Source of the DNA: Pseudochelatococcus sp050946405
GTDB lineage: Bacteria; Pseudomonadota; Alphaproteobacteria; Rhizobiales; Beijerinckiaceae
Length of the DNA: 64,000 nucleotides
Assembly: GCF_050946405.1 (NCBI RefSeq)
Contig: NZ_JBMNUS010000002.1
Location: forward strand, 310,001-374,000
Direction: 5' to 3'
Position numbers and translations under genes: made by a program. The notes below the pieces were generated by a model, which saw nothing but the letters and a program-made list of their open reading frames with translations, was not told the DNA's origin and searched no databases. Positions 1 through 8,253 of the stretch are shown here, in pieces. Numbering within the stretch: the first letter of the stretch is position 1; each line of letters starts with the position of its first letter.

Positions 1-103
1 CCGCATGCTGATGTTCGGGGCCGCCATGGTTCTGCTGATGGTCTGGCGTCCTCGCGGCATCATCGGCACGCGCGCGCCCAGCGTCCGGCTCGGCGGCGCA
101 TGA
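1..103 (+). CDS. Branched-chain amino acid ABC permease, LivM-like (3' end only)
   Basis: Only the last 33 codons are present, read from base 2 to the TGA at 101-103. The peptide is a hydrophobic helix (LMFGAAMVLLMVW) followed by RPRGIIGTR and a short basic tail. A terminal helix followed by W-R-P-R-G is typical of the LivM permease C-terminus of branched-chain amino acid importers. The start and most of the gene lie left of the window. The next gene starts 38 bp downstream on the same strand, so the two may be co-transcribed. The family call rests on this short tail only. Confidence 0.6.
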   Translation, partial: RMLMFGAAMVLLMVWRPRGIIGTRAPSVRLGGA

Positions 104-141
104 GCGGCAACGGATTTGACAACGAGGGACGGGGGTTGAAG

Positions 142-1104
142 ATGAGAAGGATTGTGTGGGGCGCCGCCGCCCTGTTGCTCGCTGGCGGTGTCGCCGCGCC
201 GGCGCTCGCGCAGGCGCAGAAGGTCGCCATCACGGCGATCGTCGATCACCCGGCGCTCAACGCCGTGCACGAAGGCGCGGTCGCGGCGCTGGCGAAGGCC
301 GGCTTCAACGACGGCAAGGAAATCGCGGTCGTTTTCGAGAGCGCGCAGGGCCAGCCGGCGACGGCGGTGCAGATCGCCCGCAAGTTCGTGGGCGAGCGGC
401 CGGCGGTGGTGATCGGCATTTCCACGCCTTCCGCGCAGGCGTTGGCGGCGGCGACGAAGACCATCCCGGTGGTGTTCAGCGCCGTGACGGATCCGGTCGG
501 TGCGCAGCTCGTGGCTTCGGCGGAGAAGCCCGGCGGCAACGTCACCGGCGTGTCGGACCGTGCGCCGATCGATGATCAGGTGGCGCTGATTCGCGAGCTG
601 ACGCCGGATGTGAAGACCGTCGGCGTGCTGTTCAATCCCGGCGAGCCCAATTCGGTGACGTCTGTGCGGGAGCTGAAGGAAGCGGCGGAAAAGGTCGGCC
701 TGACGGTGGTCGAGGCCCCGGCGACGAAGACGGCGGAAGTGCAGGGCGCGGCGCGCTCGCTGGTCGGCAAGGCGGATGCGGCCTTCGTGCCCACCGACAA
801 CACGGTCGTTTCCGCGCTCGAAGCGGTGTCCGGCGCGCTCGTCGCGGCGAAGATCCCGCTCTATGCGGCGGATACCGACAGCGTGGCGCGCGGCGCGCTG
901 GCTTCGGTGGGCTTCAACTACAGGCAGGTCGGCGAGCAGACCGGCGAACTGGCGGCGCGTATCCTCAAGGGCGAAAAGCCCGGCGATCTGCCGGTGCGAT
1001 TCGCGCAGGGCACCGATCTCTATCTGAACAAGGGCGTGGCGGCGAAAATCGGCGTTACCCTGCCGGAAGCGGCGCTGGCGCGCGCGGTCAAGGTGGTCGA
1101 CTGA
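142..1104 (+). CDS. ABC transporter substrate-binding protein (PF04392/COG2984 type)
   Basis: A 320-residue periplasmic binding protein. The ATG at 142 was preferred over the upstream ATG at 100 because it follows a purine-rich GGGGGTTGAAG and gives a clean signal peptide: basic MRR, hydrophobic core to about residue 20, and an A-x-A site at ALAQAQ. The mature part has the two-lobed fold of the TrpX-like family (VGISTPSAQAL, PVVFSAVTDPVGA, GVLFNPGEPNS, FVPTDNTVVSAL). The following genes are a COG4120-type permease and a COG1101-type ATPase, the usual partners of this family. The substrate is not known; some relatives are linked to tryptophan or other amino acids. A hairpin with T-tract after the stop probably lets this gene be expressed above the permease and ATPase. 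Confidence 0.88.
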   Translation: MRRIVWGAAALLLAGGVAAPALAQAQKVAITAIVDHPALNAVHEGAVAALAKAGFNDGKEIAVVFESAQGQPATAVQIARKFVGERPAVVIGISTPSAQALAAATKTIPVVFSAVTDPVGAQLVASAEKPGGNVTGVSDRAPIDDQVALIRELTPDVKTVGVLFNPGEPNSVTSVRELKEAAEKVGLTVVEAPATKTAEVQGAARSLVGKADAAFVPTDNTVVSALEAVSGALVAAKIPLYAADTDSVARGALASVGFNYRQVGEQTGELAARILKGEKPGDLPVRFAQGTDLYLNKGVAAKIGVTLPEAALARAVKVVD

Positions 1105-1152
1105 CGCCGCGGCTTTCGCCGACGATCGGGCAAATGAAATTGACAACGCGGC

Positions 1153-1187
1153 ATCGGCGTGCTTTCGCACGCCGATCCTTGTTTTTC
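1153..1187 (+). terminator. Intrinsic terminator/attenuator between binding-protein and permease genes
   Basis: A perfect 10-bp stem, ATCGGCGTGC (1153-1162) pairing with GCACGCCGAT (1167-1176), closes a four-base TTTC loop and is followed by CCTTGTTTTTC. It lies 49 bp after the binding-protein stop and 20 bp before the permease start. This suits partial termination that keeps binding protein in excess over membrane components. Confidence 0.75.
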
Positions 1188-1207
1188 GTGCAGGTGTTCG
1201 CAGAATC

Positions 1208-2110
1208 ATGAGCAGTATCGCCCTGCTGGGCGCCATCGAACTCGGACTGATCTATGCGCTCGTCGGGGTGGGCGTTTATCTGTCGTTCCGCGTGCTCGAT
1301 TTTCCCGACCTCACCGTCGATGGCTCCTTCCCGCTGGGGGCGGCCGTCACCGCCGTCATGCTCGTCTCAGGCGTCGATCCGTGGCTGGCGACGGCGGCCG
1401 GCGTCGTGGCCGGCGCGCTTGCCGGCTTTGTCACCGCCTTCGTGACGGTGCGCTTCGGCGTGCTGCATCTGCTGGCGTCGATCCTGACCATGATCGCGCT
1501 TTTTTCCGTCAACCTGCGGATCATGGGCCGGCCGAACGTGGCGCTGCTCACGGAAGCGACGGTGCTGACGCCCTGGCTCGGCGGCGTGCTGGCGGACGAA
1601 TATGTGCGGCCGCTGTTCCTCGCCGTGGTGGTGCTGATCGCAGTCGCGCTCGTGGCGGCGTTCCTGCGTTCGGAGGCGGGGCTCGCCATGCGCGCGACAG
1701 GTGCGAATCCGCGCATGGCCCGCGCCCAGGGCGTGCGCACGGGCGTGCAGGTCATCGCCGGCGTCATGCTGTCCAACGCGCTGGTGGGGCTTGCCGGGGC
1801 GCTGTTCGCGCAGACCAACGGTTTCGCCGATGTCACCGCGGGCGTCGGCACCATCGTCGTCGGTCTGGCGGCGGTGATCGTGGGCGAGACGTTCATTCCC
1901 GGCCGGCGCATTTTCTGGGCGCTCATCGGCTGCGTGGTCGGGGCGGTGATCTACCGCCTCGCGGTGCAGACGGCGTTGTCCATCGACATGCTCGGGCTTC
2001 AGGCGTCCGATCTCAATCTCGCGACGGCGCTGCTGGTGCTGGTGGCGCTGGTGCTGCCGAAACTGCGCGGCAAGGTGCGCGGCAAGCTGCGCACGGGGGC
2101 GTCGTCATGA
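1208..2110 (+). CDS. ABC transporter permease (COG4120 type)
   Basis: A 300-residue inner-membrane permease with about eight to nine hydrophobic segments. It belongs to the LivH/LivM-like superfamily: the N-terminus LGAIELGLIYALVGVGVYLSFRVLDFPDLTVDGSFPLGAAV is characteristic of COG4120 permeases, and the loop RSEAGLAMRATGANPRMARAQGV is the cytoplasmic coupling region. The start ATG at 1208 lies just after the hairpin at 1153-1187. Its stop overlaps the ATPase start as ATGA at 2107-2110, so the two are translationally coupled. It should form the channel for the binding protein encoded upstream. Confidence 0.88.
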   Translation: MSSIALLGAIELGLIYALVGVGVYLSFRVLDFPDLTVDGSFPLGAAVTAVMLVSGVDPWLATAAGVVAGALAGFVTAFVTVRFGVLHLLASILTMIALFSVNLRIMGRPNVALLTEATVLTPWLGGVLADEYVRPLFLAVVVLIAVALVAAFLRSEAGLAMRATGANPRMARAQGVRTGVQVIAGVMLSNALVGLAGALFAQTNGFADVTAGVGTIVVGLAAVIVGETFIPGRRIFWALIGCVVGAVIYRLAVQTALSIDMLGLQASDLNLATALLVLVALVLPKLRGKVRGKLRTGASS

Positions 2111-2901
2111 TCGAGGTGCGCGATCTCGTCGTCACGTTCAATCCCGGCACGCCGCTGGAGCGCACGGCGTTGCGCGGCGTTTCGCTGCGGCTGGGCGAAG
2201 GCGAGTTCCTGTCCGTCATCGGCTCGAACGGCGCGGGCAAATCGACGCTGCTCGGCGCCATCGCGGGCGACGTGTGGCCCACTTCCGGCCGGGTGCTGCT
2301 TGCGGGCAACGATGTCACCCGCGTGCCGGCGGAAGCGCGTTCGCGCCATGTCGCGCGTGTGTTTCAGGACCCGCTCGCGGGCAGTTGCGGCAATCTGTCG
2401 ATCGCGGAAAATCTCGCGCTCGCCGCCTCGCGCGGGCGGCGGCGCTCCTTCCTGCCGGCGCTGCGTTCCTCGCGCCTGTCGCAGATCCGCGCGCGCATCG
2501 AGGAGCTGAATCTCAAGCTCGAGGATCGCCTCGATCAGCCGATGGGGTCGCTGTCCGGCGGCCAGCGCCAGGCGCTGTCGCTCGTCATGGCGACGCTTGC
2601 GCCCTCCAGCGTGCTGCTGCTCGACGAGCATACGGCGGCGCTCGATCCGCGCAACGCGGAGTTCGTGCTCGACCTCACCCGCGATCTGGCGGCGCGTTTC
2701 AATCTCACGGTGCTGATGGTCACGCATTCCATGCGTCATGCGCTCGATTTCGGCACGCGCACGGTGATGCTGCACGAGGGCCGTATCCTGCTCGACGTCG
2801 CGGGCGCGAAGCGCGCGGGGCTGACCATCGAGGACCTGCTCGATCAGTTCCGCCGCGCGCGCGGCGAGGCGCTGGCGGAGGACCGCCTGCTGGTGGGCTG
2901 A
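2107..2901 (+). CDS. ABC transporter ATP-binding protein (COG1101 type)
   Basis: A 264-residue nucleotide-binding subunit of the same importer. Walker A is GSNGAGKST (about residues 39-47), the signature is LSGGQRQALS, Walker B is VLLLDEHTAAL, and the switch His is in VTHSM. LLDEHTAALDP, with His after Glu, and a short C-terminal extension are usual in COG1101 ATPases. The open frame extends far upstream to 1159, but that part is a shadow of the permease; ATG 2107 is fixed by the ATGA overlap. Its stop overlaps the next start as TGATG at 2899-2903. Confidence 0.9.
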   Translation: MIEVRDLVVTFNPGTPLERTALRGVSLRLGEGEFLSVIGSNGAGKSTLLGAIAGDVWPTSGRVLLAGNDVTRVPAEARSRHVARVFQDPLAGSCGNLSIAENLALAASRGRRRSFLPALRSSRLSQIRARIEELNLKLEDRLDQPMGSLSGGQRQALSLVMATLAPSSVLLLDEHTAALDPRNAEFVLDLTRDLAARFNLTVLMVTHSMRHALDFGTRTVMLHEGRILLDVAGAKRAGLTIEDLLDQFRRARGEALAEDRLLVG

Positions 2902-4010
2902 TGTTCCTGCGCCTGCCACGCCCGCAACGCGAGACGCCGGCGCCGTCGCGCAGATTCGCGCTGGTGCAGGTGCTGCGCGCGGTGGCGGCCGTGTTCGTCG
3001 TGTTCCATCATGCGCAGTTCGATGCCCTGCACTTCGCCGGTCCCGGCGGCTTCGCGCCCGACCGCTCGCTGCCGTGGGAGGCGGGCGTCGACATCTTCTT
3101 CGTCATTTCCGGTTTCATCATCGTCCATTCGTCCCGCCGCCTGTTCGCGGCGCCGGGAGCCGCGCGCACGTTCCTGACGCGCCGCCTCATCCGCGTCGTG
3201 CCGCTCTACTGGCTGGCGACCGCGGCCTTTCTCGCTATCGGCCTGCTGCTGCCGCGCGCGCTGAACAGCCCCGCGCCGGATGCGGCGGAGATCGCCGCCT
3301 CCTTCCTGTTCTGGCCCTATCTCAACGGTCTCGGCGTGGCGCAGCCGGTGTTCTCGCTGGGCTGGACGCTGAATTACGAAATGGCGTTCTACCTTGTGTT
3401 CGCGCTTGCCATCGCGCTGCCCGGCCGGTCGGCGTCGGTCGCGATGACTCTGTTCTTCGCCGTGCTGGCGGGGCTCGGCCAGCTCGTGGCGCTGCCCATG
3501 CCGCTGGCGTTCTGGGCGGAGCCGTTGGTGCTGGAGTTCGTCTTCGGCCTGTGGATCGCCTGGATCGCCGTCGCCGCGCGCGAGGCCGGCTGGCGACCGG
3601 GCGTCGTCCTGCGGGTGCTGCTGGCGGCGATGGCGATCCGCATGCTGCACGACGACCTGACCGCGGACGGCATCGACCGCGCCGTCGCGTGGGGCGTTCC
3701 GGCGGCGATGCTGGTGGCGGCCGCGGTTCTCGGGTCCGAGGCGCGCGGGCCGTCGCCCCTCTTGCGGCCGTTCGTGGTGCTGGGCGATGCCTCCTACGCG
3801 CTCTACCTCTTTCATCCCTTCGCATTGCGTGCCGTGCGCTTGCTTCTAGCCGATGCGAATATCGACCCCCGGACTTATGTCGTCATTGCTTTGTCGGTTG
3901 CGGTAATACTGGCTCTCGCAGTCCATCTGGTGATTGAACGGCCGGTAACGCGCTGGCTGCGCCGCCGGCTGTCGAACACAGCGGGAGCAGAAAGTGAGCG
4001 AGGACAGTGA
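2901..4010 (+). CDS. Acyltransferase 3 family membrane protein (OafA/YrhL type)
   Basis: A 369-residue integral membrane O-acyltransferase with about ten hydrophobic segments. Family features seen are the opening LVQVLRAVAAVFVVFHHAQFD, with the conserved Arg and catalytic-type His, then GVDIFFVISGFII, the cytoplasmic RRLIRVVPLYW loop, LGWTLNYEMAFY, and the late DASYALYLFHP. Such enzymes acetylate or acylate surface glycans, lipids or antibiotics; the substrate cannot be read here. The start overlaps the ABC ATPase stop (TGATG), so translation may be coupled although a role in that importer is not obvious. The open frame continues upstream to 2274 only as a shadow of the ATPase. Confidence 0.87.
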   Translation: MFLRLPRPQRETPAPSRRFALVQVLRAVAAVFVVFHHAQFDALHFAGPGGFAPDRSLPWEAGVDIFFVISGFIIVHSSRRLFAAPGAARTFLTRRLIRVVPLYWLATAAFLAIGLLLPRALNSPAPDAAEIAASFLFWPYLNGLGVAQPVFSLGWTLNYEMAFYLVFALAIALPGRSASVAMTLFFAVLAGLGQLVALPMPLAFWAEPLVLEFVFGLWIAWIAVAAREAGWRPGVVLRVLLAAMAIRMLHDDLTADGIDRAVAWGVPAAMLVAAAVLGSEARGPSPLLRPFVVLGDASYALYLFHPFALRAVRLLLADANIDPRTYVVIALSVAVILALAVHLVIERPVTRWLRRRLSNTAGAESERGQ

Positions 4011-4311
4011 CGAAGCTGCGAGGGCGCGGCGGAAGGCGCAATTGATCATTCCGGTGGTCGATCTGCGGGAGGCGCTTGCCGGAGAGCCCGCTGCCGCGGT
4101 TTTCGCCGGGGAAGGGGAAAAGGCGGCGGAAAAAGCGCCGGCGGAAGCCGCCGCATCCGGGGCGGGTGGCGCGGACGACGCGCGGAAGAGCGACGTCGGA
4201 CGAGATGCCCGCCGTGCCAAGGGCGGAAACTGGCTGTTTCCGTTCATGCTCGGCGCGCTCTTCGGCGCCTCCGCCTTTTACGCTGTGCTGTGGTGGCGGG
4301 CGCTTATCTGA
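3994..4311 (+). CDS. Small single-pass membrane protein, unknown function
   Basis: A 105-residue protein starting at a GTG (3994) preceded by GGGAGCAGAAA and overlapping the acyltransferase 3' end by 17 bp. Residues 1-75 are charged and Ala-rich (likely disordered). One transmembrane segment (WLFPFMLGALFGASAFYAVLWW) ends the protein, which suggests a tail-anchored topology with the N-terminus in the cytoplasm. No known domain is recognised. Its 3' end overlaps the convergent phosphoesterase gene by 8 bp. The overlap and RBS support a real gene in the acyltransferase operon. Confidence 0.65.
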   Translation: MSEDSDEAARARRKAQLIIPVVDLREALAGEPAAAVFAGEGEKAAEKAPAEAAASGAGGADDARKSDVGRDARRAKGGNWLFPFMLGALFGASAFYAVLWWRALI

Positions 4312-5227
4312 TCGTGCGCCGGTCGATGGCGGCGATGACGCCGGTTTGCGGATCGTGGCCGCGCGTGGTCAGCGCGATGCGCGAGCGCGCGCCGTCGGCG
4401 GCGATGTCGAGCAGGTGATATCCCGCCCGCCGATCCAGCGTGCCGTGGATCGCCGAGACCGAGGGCACGCCGAGAACGGGCACCTGCATGCCTCCGGGGC
4501 CTGCGATCGCCGCCAGCGAGGCCCTGTGGTTGTGGCCGTGCAGGACGAGTTCCGCGCCGGCCCGCGCGAGCGCGCGCTCGAAGCCGGCGGCATCCGTCAG
4601 GCCGCGTCCGGGCTTCGCCCCGCCGATATGCGGCGGATGGTGGATCATCACGATGCGGCACAGCCCGGCTTGCCCGAGATCGGCCAGAATATCCGCGAGC
4701 GCGGCGAGCTGCGCCCCGCCCAGCGTGCCGCTGGCGAGGAAGGGCAGCGTCGGCACGCCGGACGACAGGCCGACGAACGCGACGCCTTCCCGCCGGCGCA
4801 CATACGGAAACGGGTTTTCTCGGGGAAACGGGTTTTCTTGGGGAAACGGGTTTTCCTGCGCTCCGTCGCCGGTCATCCATGGCGCCAGCATCCGCTGCAT
4901 CGGCGCGAGCGCGGCGGGCACATAGGCGTCGTGGTTGCCGGGCACGAAGCTTACCCGCTCGGGCGGGCCGAGCCGCTCCAGAAACGCCCGCGCCGCCGGA
5001 AACTCGCCGGCAAGGCCGATGTTCGCGATGTCGCCCGTCATCGCGATGTGGTCGGGACGGTGGCTGGCGATATCGTCCAGCATGCGCGCGAGCAGCGCCA
5101 TGTCGTGCGCCTGCGCACGTCCGCGTTTCCAGTTGATGAAGCCTGTCAGGCGTTTGCCGAGCAGCTCGCGCAGCAGCACGGGCGGCAGCGGGCCGATGTG
5201 GGCGTCCGACAGATGCGCGACGAGCAT
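4304..5227 (-). CDS. Calcineurin-like metallophosphoesterase
   Basis: A 307-residue cytoplasmic metallophosphoesterase of the CpdA/Icc-like branch. The dinuclear metal motifs appear in order: D8-x-H10 (LSDAHIG), TGD at 64-66, GNHD at 97-100, IHHPPH and HGHNH. The substrate (cyclic nucleotide or another phosphodiester) is not evident. An unusual hexapeptide repeat, three copies of (Q/R)ENPFP at about residues 124-141, sits in the loop before YVRRREGVAFVGLSS. Homologues usually have a single FP at this point, so the repeat looks like a local expansion (see repeat at 4808-4858). The gene is convergent with the preceding operon. Confidence 0.9.
   Translation of the reverse strand: MLVAHLSDAHIGPLPPVLLRELLGKRLTGFINWKRGRAQAHDMALLARMLDDIASHRPDHIAMTGDIANIGLAGEFPAARAFLERLGPPERVSFVPGNHDAYVPAALAPMQRMLAPWMTGDGAQENPFPQENPFPRENPFPYVRRREGVAFVGLSSGVPTLPFLASGTLGGAQLAALADILADLGQAGLCRIVMIHHPPHIGGAKPGRGLTDAAGFERALARAGAELVLHGHNHRASLAAIAGPGGMQVPVLGVPSVSAIHGTLDRRAGYHLLDIAADGARSRIALTTRGHDPQTGVIAAIDRRTIR
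4808..4858. repeat. In-frame 18-bp tandem repeat, about 2.8 copies
   Basis: Units aaacgggttttctcgggg (4808-4825) and aaacgggttttcttgggg (4826-4843) differ by one base; a 15-base partial copy follows to 4858. On the minus strand they encode (Q/R)ENPFP in the phosphoesterase. Period 18 preserves the frame. Confidence 0.9.
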
Positions 5228-5605
5228 GAGACCTCCGGGCAGAATCCCGCATTTTCCTGCGCCCTATAGCATCAAACCGGGAGCGTGTGCGCCTTTTCGG
5301 GGAACTTTGATGCGCTGACAAGAGACGGGACGGCATCTTCCGCGTGTCGCGCGGGTCAAGGTTGCGCTCCGGGGCCGTCACAGGCCGATGGACAGTTTGC
5401 CGCTTCGATGATAGATGCCGCTTCGGAAAGGTTTTGATGATGACGATGGACCGGCAATCCCTGCGACGACGATGCACGCGCGTGCGCGCTTCCATGCGCG
5501 CCGTGATGTATCTCTCGCTTGCGCCGGCCTGACGCGCGTGCGCAAGGCGAGGTCCGTTGTTTCGTGGCGGCCGTTCCGGCTGCCCGCATTTCGCGATTGC
5601 CTTTC
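5228..5605. other. Non-coding gap between divergent phosphoesterase and GNAT genes
   Basis: About 380 bp lie between the phosphoesterase start (minus) and the acetyltransferase start (plus). Short open frames here lack ribosome-binding sites and recognisable products. The gap should hold both promoters, but I see no convincing consensus elements. Confidence 0.5.
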
Positions 5606-6121
5606 ATGACTTCTCTTGCACTCACCATTCGCCGCGAACACCCCGCCGATCACGACGCCATCGAGCGCATGCACGAGCGTGCCTTCGGACCGGGGCGCTT
5701 CGCCCGCACCGCCTACCGCCTGCGCGAGGGCATGCCGCCGATGGCCGATCTGTCGTTCTGCGCCCATGTCGGCACGTTGATCGTCGGCTCCATCCGGCTG
5801 ACGCAGGTAAGGGCGGGCGAGGTGCCGGCCCTCGTGCTGGGGCCGCTGACGGTGGAACCGGCGTTCATGGATCGCGGCATCGGCGCGGCGCTGATGCAGG
5901 CGGCGCTCGATGCGGCGCGCCAGGCGGAACACGGCCTTGTCGTGCTGGTCGGCGACGAGCCCTATTACCGGCGATTCGGCTTTCGCGTGGTGCCCCCCGG
6001 CCGGCTGATCCTGCCGGGGCCGGTCGATCCCGCCCGCTTTCTCTATTGCGAATTGCGCGAAGGCGCGTTCGACGCCGCGCACGGCCCGGTGCGGCCGCTG
6101 GCGGCTGCCGCCGTCGCCTGA
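5606..6121 (+). CDS. GNAT family N-acetyltransferase (YhbS-like)
   Basis: A 171-residue acetyltransferase. The fold is visible in order: TIRREHPADHDAIERMHERAF, VGTLIVGSIRLTQV, LGPLTVEPAFMDRGIGAALMQAAL (acetyl-CoA pyrophosphate loop with RGIG-A), LVVLVGDEPYYRRFGFR. The YYRRFGF block and LGPLTVEP are typical of the YhbS branch. The acceptor is unknown. The start at ATG 5606 (MTSLALTIRRE) is where family similarity begins; the frame runs upstream to 5519 without sense, and the ribosome-binding site is weak. Confidence 0.85.
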   Translation: MTSLALTIRREHPADHDAIERMHERAFGPGRFARTAYRLREGMPPMADLSFCAHVGTLIVGSIRLTQVRAGEVPALVLGPLTVEPAFMDRGIGAALMQAALDAARQAEHGLVVLVGDEPYYRRFGFRVVPPGRLILPGPVDPARFLYCELREGAFDAAHGPVRPLAAAAVA

Positions 6122-6141
6122 GCGTCAGGCCCTTCTGAACG

Positions 6142-8244
6142 TCAGGCCCCGCGCCGCCGGCTTTCCACGATCCACGCCGCGAGCGCCGCCCAGATGATCA
6201 GCGCGAGGCCGGCGAGGCCGATGCCGAGCGGAAATTCGCGCACGCCCCGCACCACCGCGCTGCCGCTCGGGCGCAGGCCGATCCAGCCGTCGCCCGCGAA
6301 GGCGGAACCCGCATGAACGAGTTCGATGCGCGGCACGGCCGGCGGTGCGCCGTCCGTGTCCGTCACCCGCCGCACCGAGCCGCTCGTGGCCCGCGCGAGC
6401 GGCGAAAGGCGGGCGGTGTCGCTGAACACGTCGGCGAGTTCGCGCGGATTGTCCGGCCCTGCGTTGACGAAAGCGGAAAGCGTGCCGTCCGTCAGGCGAT
6501 AGAGACCGAGCTGGCGATTCTCGACGGAAGCGGAAAACAGGCCCGGCTTGACCGGCGCGAGCGTCACGGTCTGCGTCCGGCCGTCCGGGGCGGTGAGCGT
6601 GACGGGCGGCGGCGCGTCGGCCATCGTCTGGCGCTCGATGGCGATGATGCCGTCGCGGGCCGTGGCGCGCAACGCTTCCTCCTCCAGCGCCGGTTCGCGC
6701 ATCAGCCAGTGCGAGAGGCGGCGCAGCAGGTCGACATGCGGCCCGCCGCCCTGAAAACCGCGCGCCCACAGCCAGGCGTGATCCGACAGCAGCAGCGCGA
6801 TGCGCCCGCGCTCGTGACGCGAGAGAACGAGCAGCGGCAGGGCGTCGGCCCCGTCCATGAGAATGTCGCCGCCATGCACCTGCGCGCCGATCTGGCGCAG
6901 CCACATGCCCCAGTTCGATGCGCCGCCGGGCAGATCGCGCGTCACCGGGTGGCGGCTGCCGGTGCCCGTCACGCGCGGGCGGAAATCCGTCTCGTGGATG
7001 CGCCCGTCCGGCGTCGCCGGCAGGATGGCGCCGAGCGAGGTGCGCGCCACGCTCGATGCGCCGGAAAACTCGGGGCCGGCGGCGAGCAGCAGCGCGCCGC
7101 CGTTGCGCACGTAGTCGGCGATGTTGTCGTAATAGATCGGCGGCAGCACCGTGAGATTGGCGTAGCGGTCGAAGATGATCAGGTCGAAATCCCCGATCCG
7201 CTCCTGAAACAGCGCGCGGGTGGGAAAGGCGATGAGCGACAGCTCGTTGATCGGCGTGCCGTCCTGCTTCTCCGGCGGGCGCAGGATGGTGAAATGCACG
7301 AGATCGACGTTGGCGTCCGATTTCAGCAGGTTGCGCCACGTCCGCTCGCCCGGATGCGGCTCGCCCGAGACCAGCAGCACCCGCAACTTGTCGCGCACGC
7401 CCTCGATGGTCAGCACGGCGCGGTTGTTGGCGTCCGTCATTTCGCCCGCGAGCGGCTCGACTTCCAGCTCCAGCACGTTGGGGCCGGGGTGGTCGATCGG
7501 AATGGACAGCGGCACCGGCCGCCCGGTGGGCGCCTGCACCGATCCGAGCAAGGTGCCGTCGCGGCGCGCCGTCAGCCGGGCGGTGCCCGTGCCGCCGCGC
7601 TCGTCGATGAGCACGCGCACGGTCTGGGTGCGCCCGACGATGCCGAAACGCGGCGCGTCGACCAGCGCCACGCGCCGGTCGCGTTCCTGCCGCTCGCCGG
7701 TGACGAGCGCGTGCAGCGGCGCGGTGAAGCCCAGCGCGCCCGCCGTCGCGGGGATGTCGTGCACCACGCCGTCCGTGATCAGGATGGCGCCGGCGACCCG
7801 CTCCGCCGGCACGTCGGCGAGCGTGCGCGCCAGCGCGCCGAAGAGGCGCGTGCCGTCGCCGCCGTCTCCCTCCGCCATCTCGACGCGCCGCACCTCCACG
7901 CCGGGAAGGGCGGCGAGCCGCCGGGCGACCTCCTCGCTGACGGCGGTCGTCTGCGCCTCGCGCGCGCCCAGCTTCTGCGAGGCGCTGCGGTCGGTGACGA
8001 CGACGGCGATATCGTTGAGCGGTTCGCGTTCCTCCGAGACAAGCGCCGGATTGGCGAGCGCGCCGATGAGCAGCGCCATCGCGACGCCCCGCAGCAGGCC
8101 GCTCCACAGGCCGCGTCCGAAGACGGCGACGAGCATGACGACGCATGCCGCCAGCGCCAGTCCCGCCAGCGCCGCGGGCGGCAGCAGCGGCGAGAAGGCG
8201 AGGGTGGGCGAAAAGGCGAAGATGGGAAGGGCATCCGCAAGCAT
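6142..8244 (-). CDS. Large membrane protein of the MoxR/DUF58/DUF4159 operon
   Basis: A 700-residue protein with two N-terminal hydrophobic segments (about residues 20-62), a long soluble body and one C-terminal transmembrane helix (LGIGLAGLALIIWAALAAWIV), so most of it is probably periplasmic. The first soluble part resembles a von Willebrand-like or BatB-like domain (VVVTDRSASQKLG, AGAILITDGVVHDIP). The middle (LRVLLVSGEPHPGERTWRNLLKSD to YVRNGGALLLAAGPEFSG) looks like a class I glutamine-amidotransferase-like fold of the kind seen with DUF4159 proteins. It is the last gene of a four-gene minus-strand operon, 9 bp after the DUF4159 gene. The operon is common in Rhizobiales; its role (envelope stress or metalloprotein maturation has been suggested for MoxR systems) is not settled. 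Confidence 0.72.
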   Translation of the reverse strand: MLADALPIFAFSPTLAFSPLLPPAALAGLALAACVVMLVAVFGRGLWSGLLRGVAMALLIGALANPALVSEEREPLNDIAVVVTDRSASQKLGAREAQTTAVSEEVARRLAALPGVEVRRVEMAEGDGGDGTRLFGALARTLADVPAERVAGAILITDGVVHDIPATAGALGFTAPLHALVTGERQERDRRVALVDAPRFGIVGRTQTVRVLIDERGGTGTARLTARRDGTLLGSVQAPTGRPVPLSIPIDHPGPNVLELEVEPLAGEMTDANNRAVLTIEGVRDKLRVLLVSGEPHPGERTWRNLLKSDANVDLVHFTILRPPEKQDGTPINELSLIAFPTRALFQERIGDFDLIIFDRYANLTVLPPIYYDNIADYVRNGGALLLAAGPEFSGASSVARTSLGAILPATPDGRIHETDFRPRVTGTGSRHPVTRDLPGGASNWGMWLRQIGAQVHGGDILMDGADALPLLVLSRHERGRIALLLSDHAWLWARGFQGGGPHVDLLRRLSHWLMREPALEEEALRATARDGIIAIERQTMADAPPPVTLTAPDGRTQTVTLAPVKPGLFSASVENRQLGLYRLTDGTLSAFVNAGPDNPRELADVFSDTARLSPLARATSGSVRRVTDTDGAPPAVPRIELVHAGSAFAGDGWIGLRPSGSAVVRGVREFPLGIGLAGLALIIWAALAAWIVESRRRGA

Positions 8245-8253
8245 TCGCGTCCC

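Noticed and set aside
1159..2901. A 580-codon frame that looks like a permease-ATPase fusion
   Set aside because: The first 316 codons are the permease DNA read in the wrong frame. The ATGA overlap at 2107 shows two separate genes.
2274..4010. A 578-codon frame suggesting a long N-terminal extension of the acyltransferase
   Set aside because: The upstream part is the ATPase gene in another frame; family similarity starts at ATG 2901.
4808..4858. Possible CRISPR-like array in the phosphoesterase
   Set aside because: The units are only 18 bp, directly abutting without spacers, and encode protein in frame.
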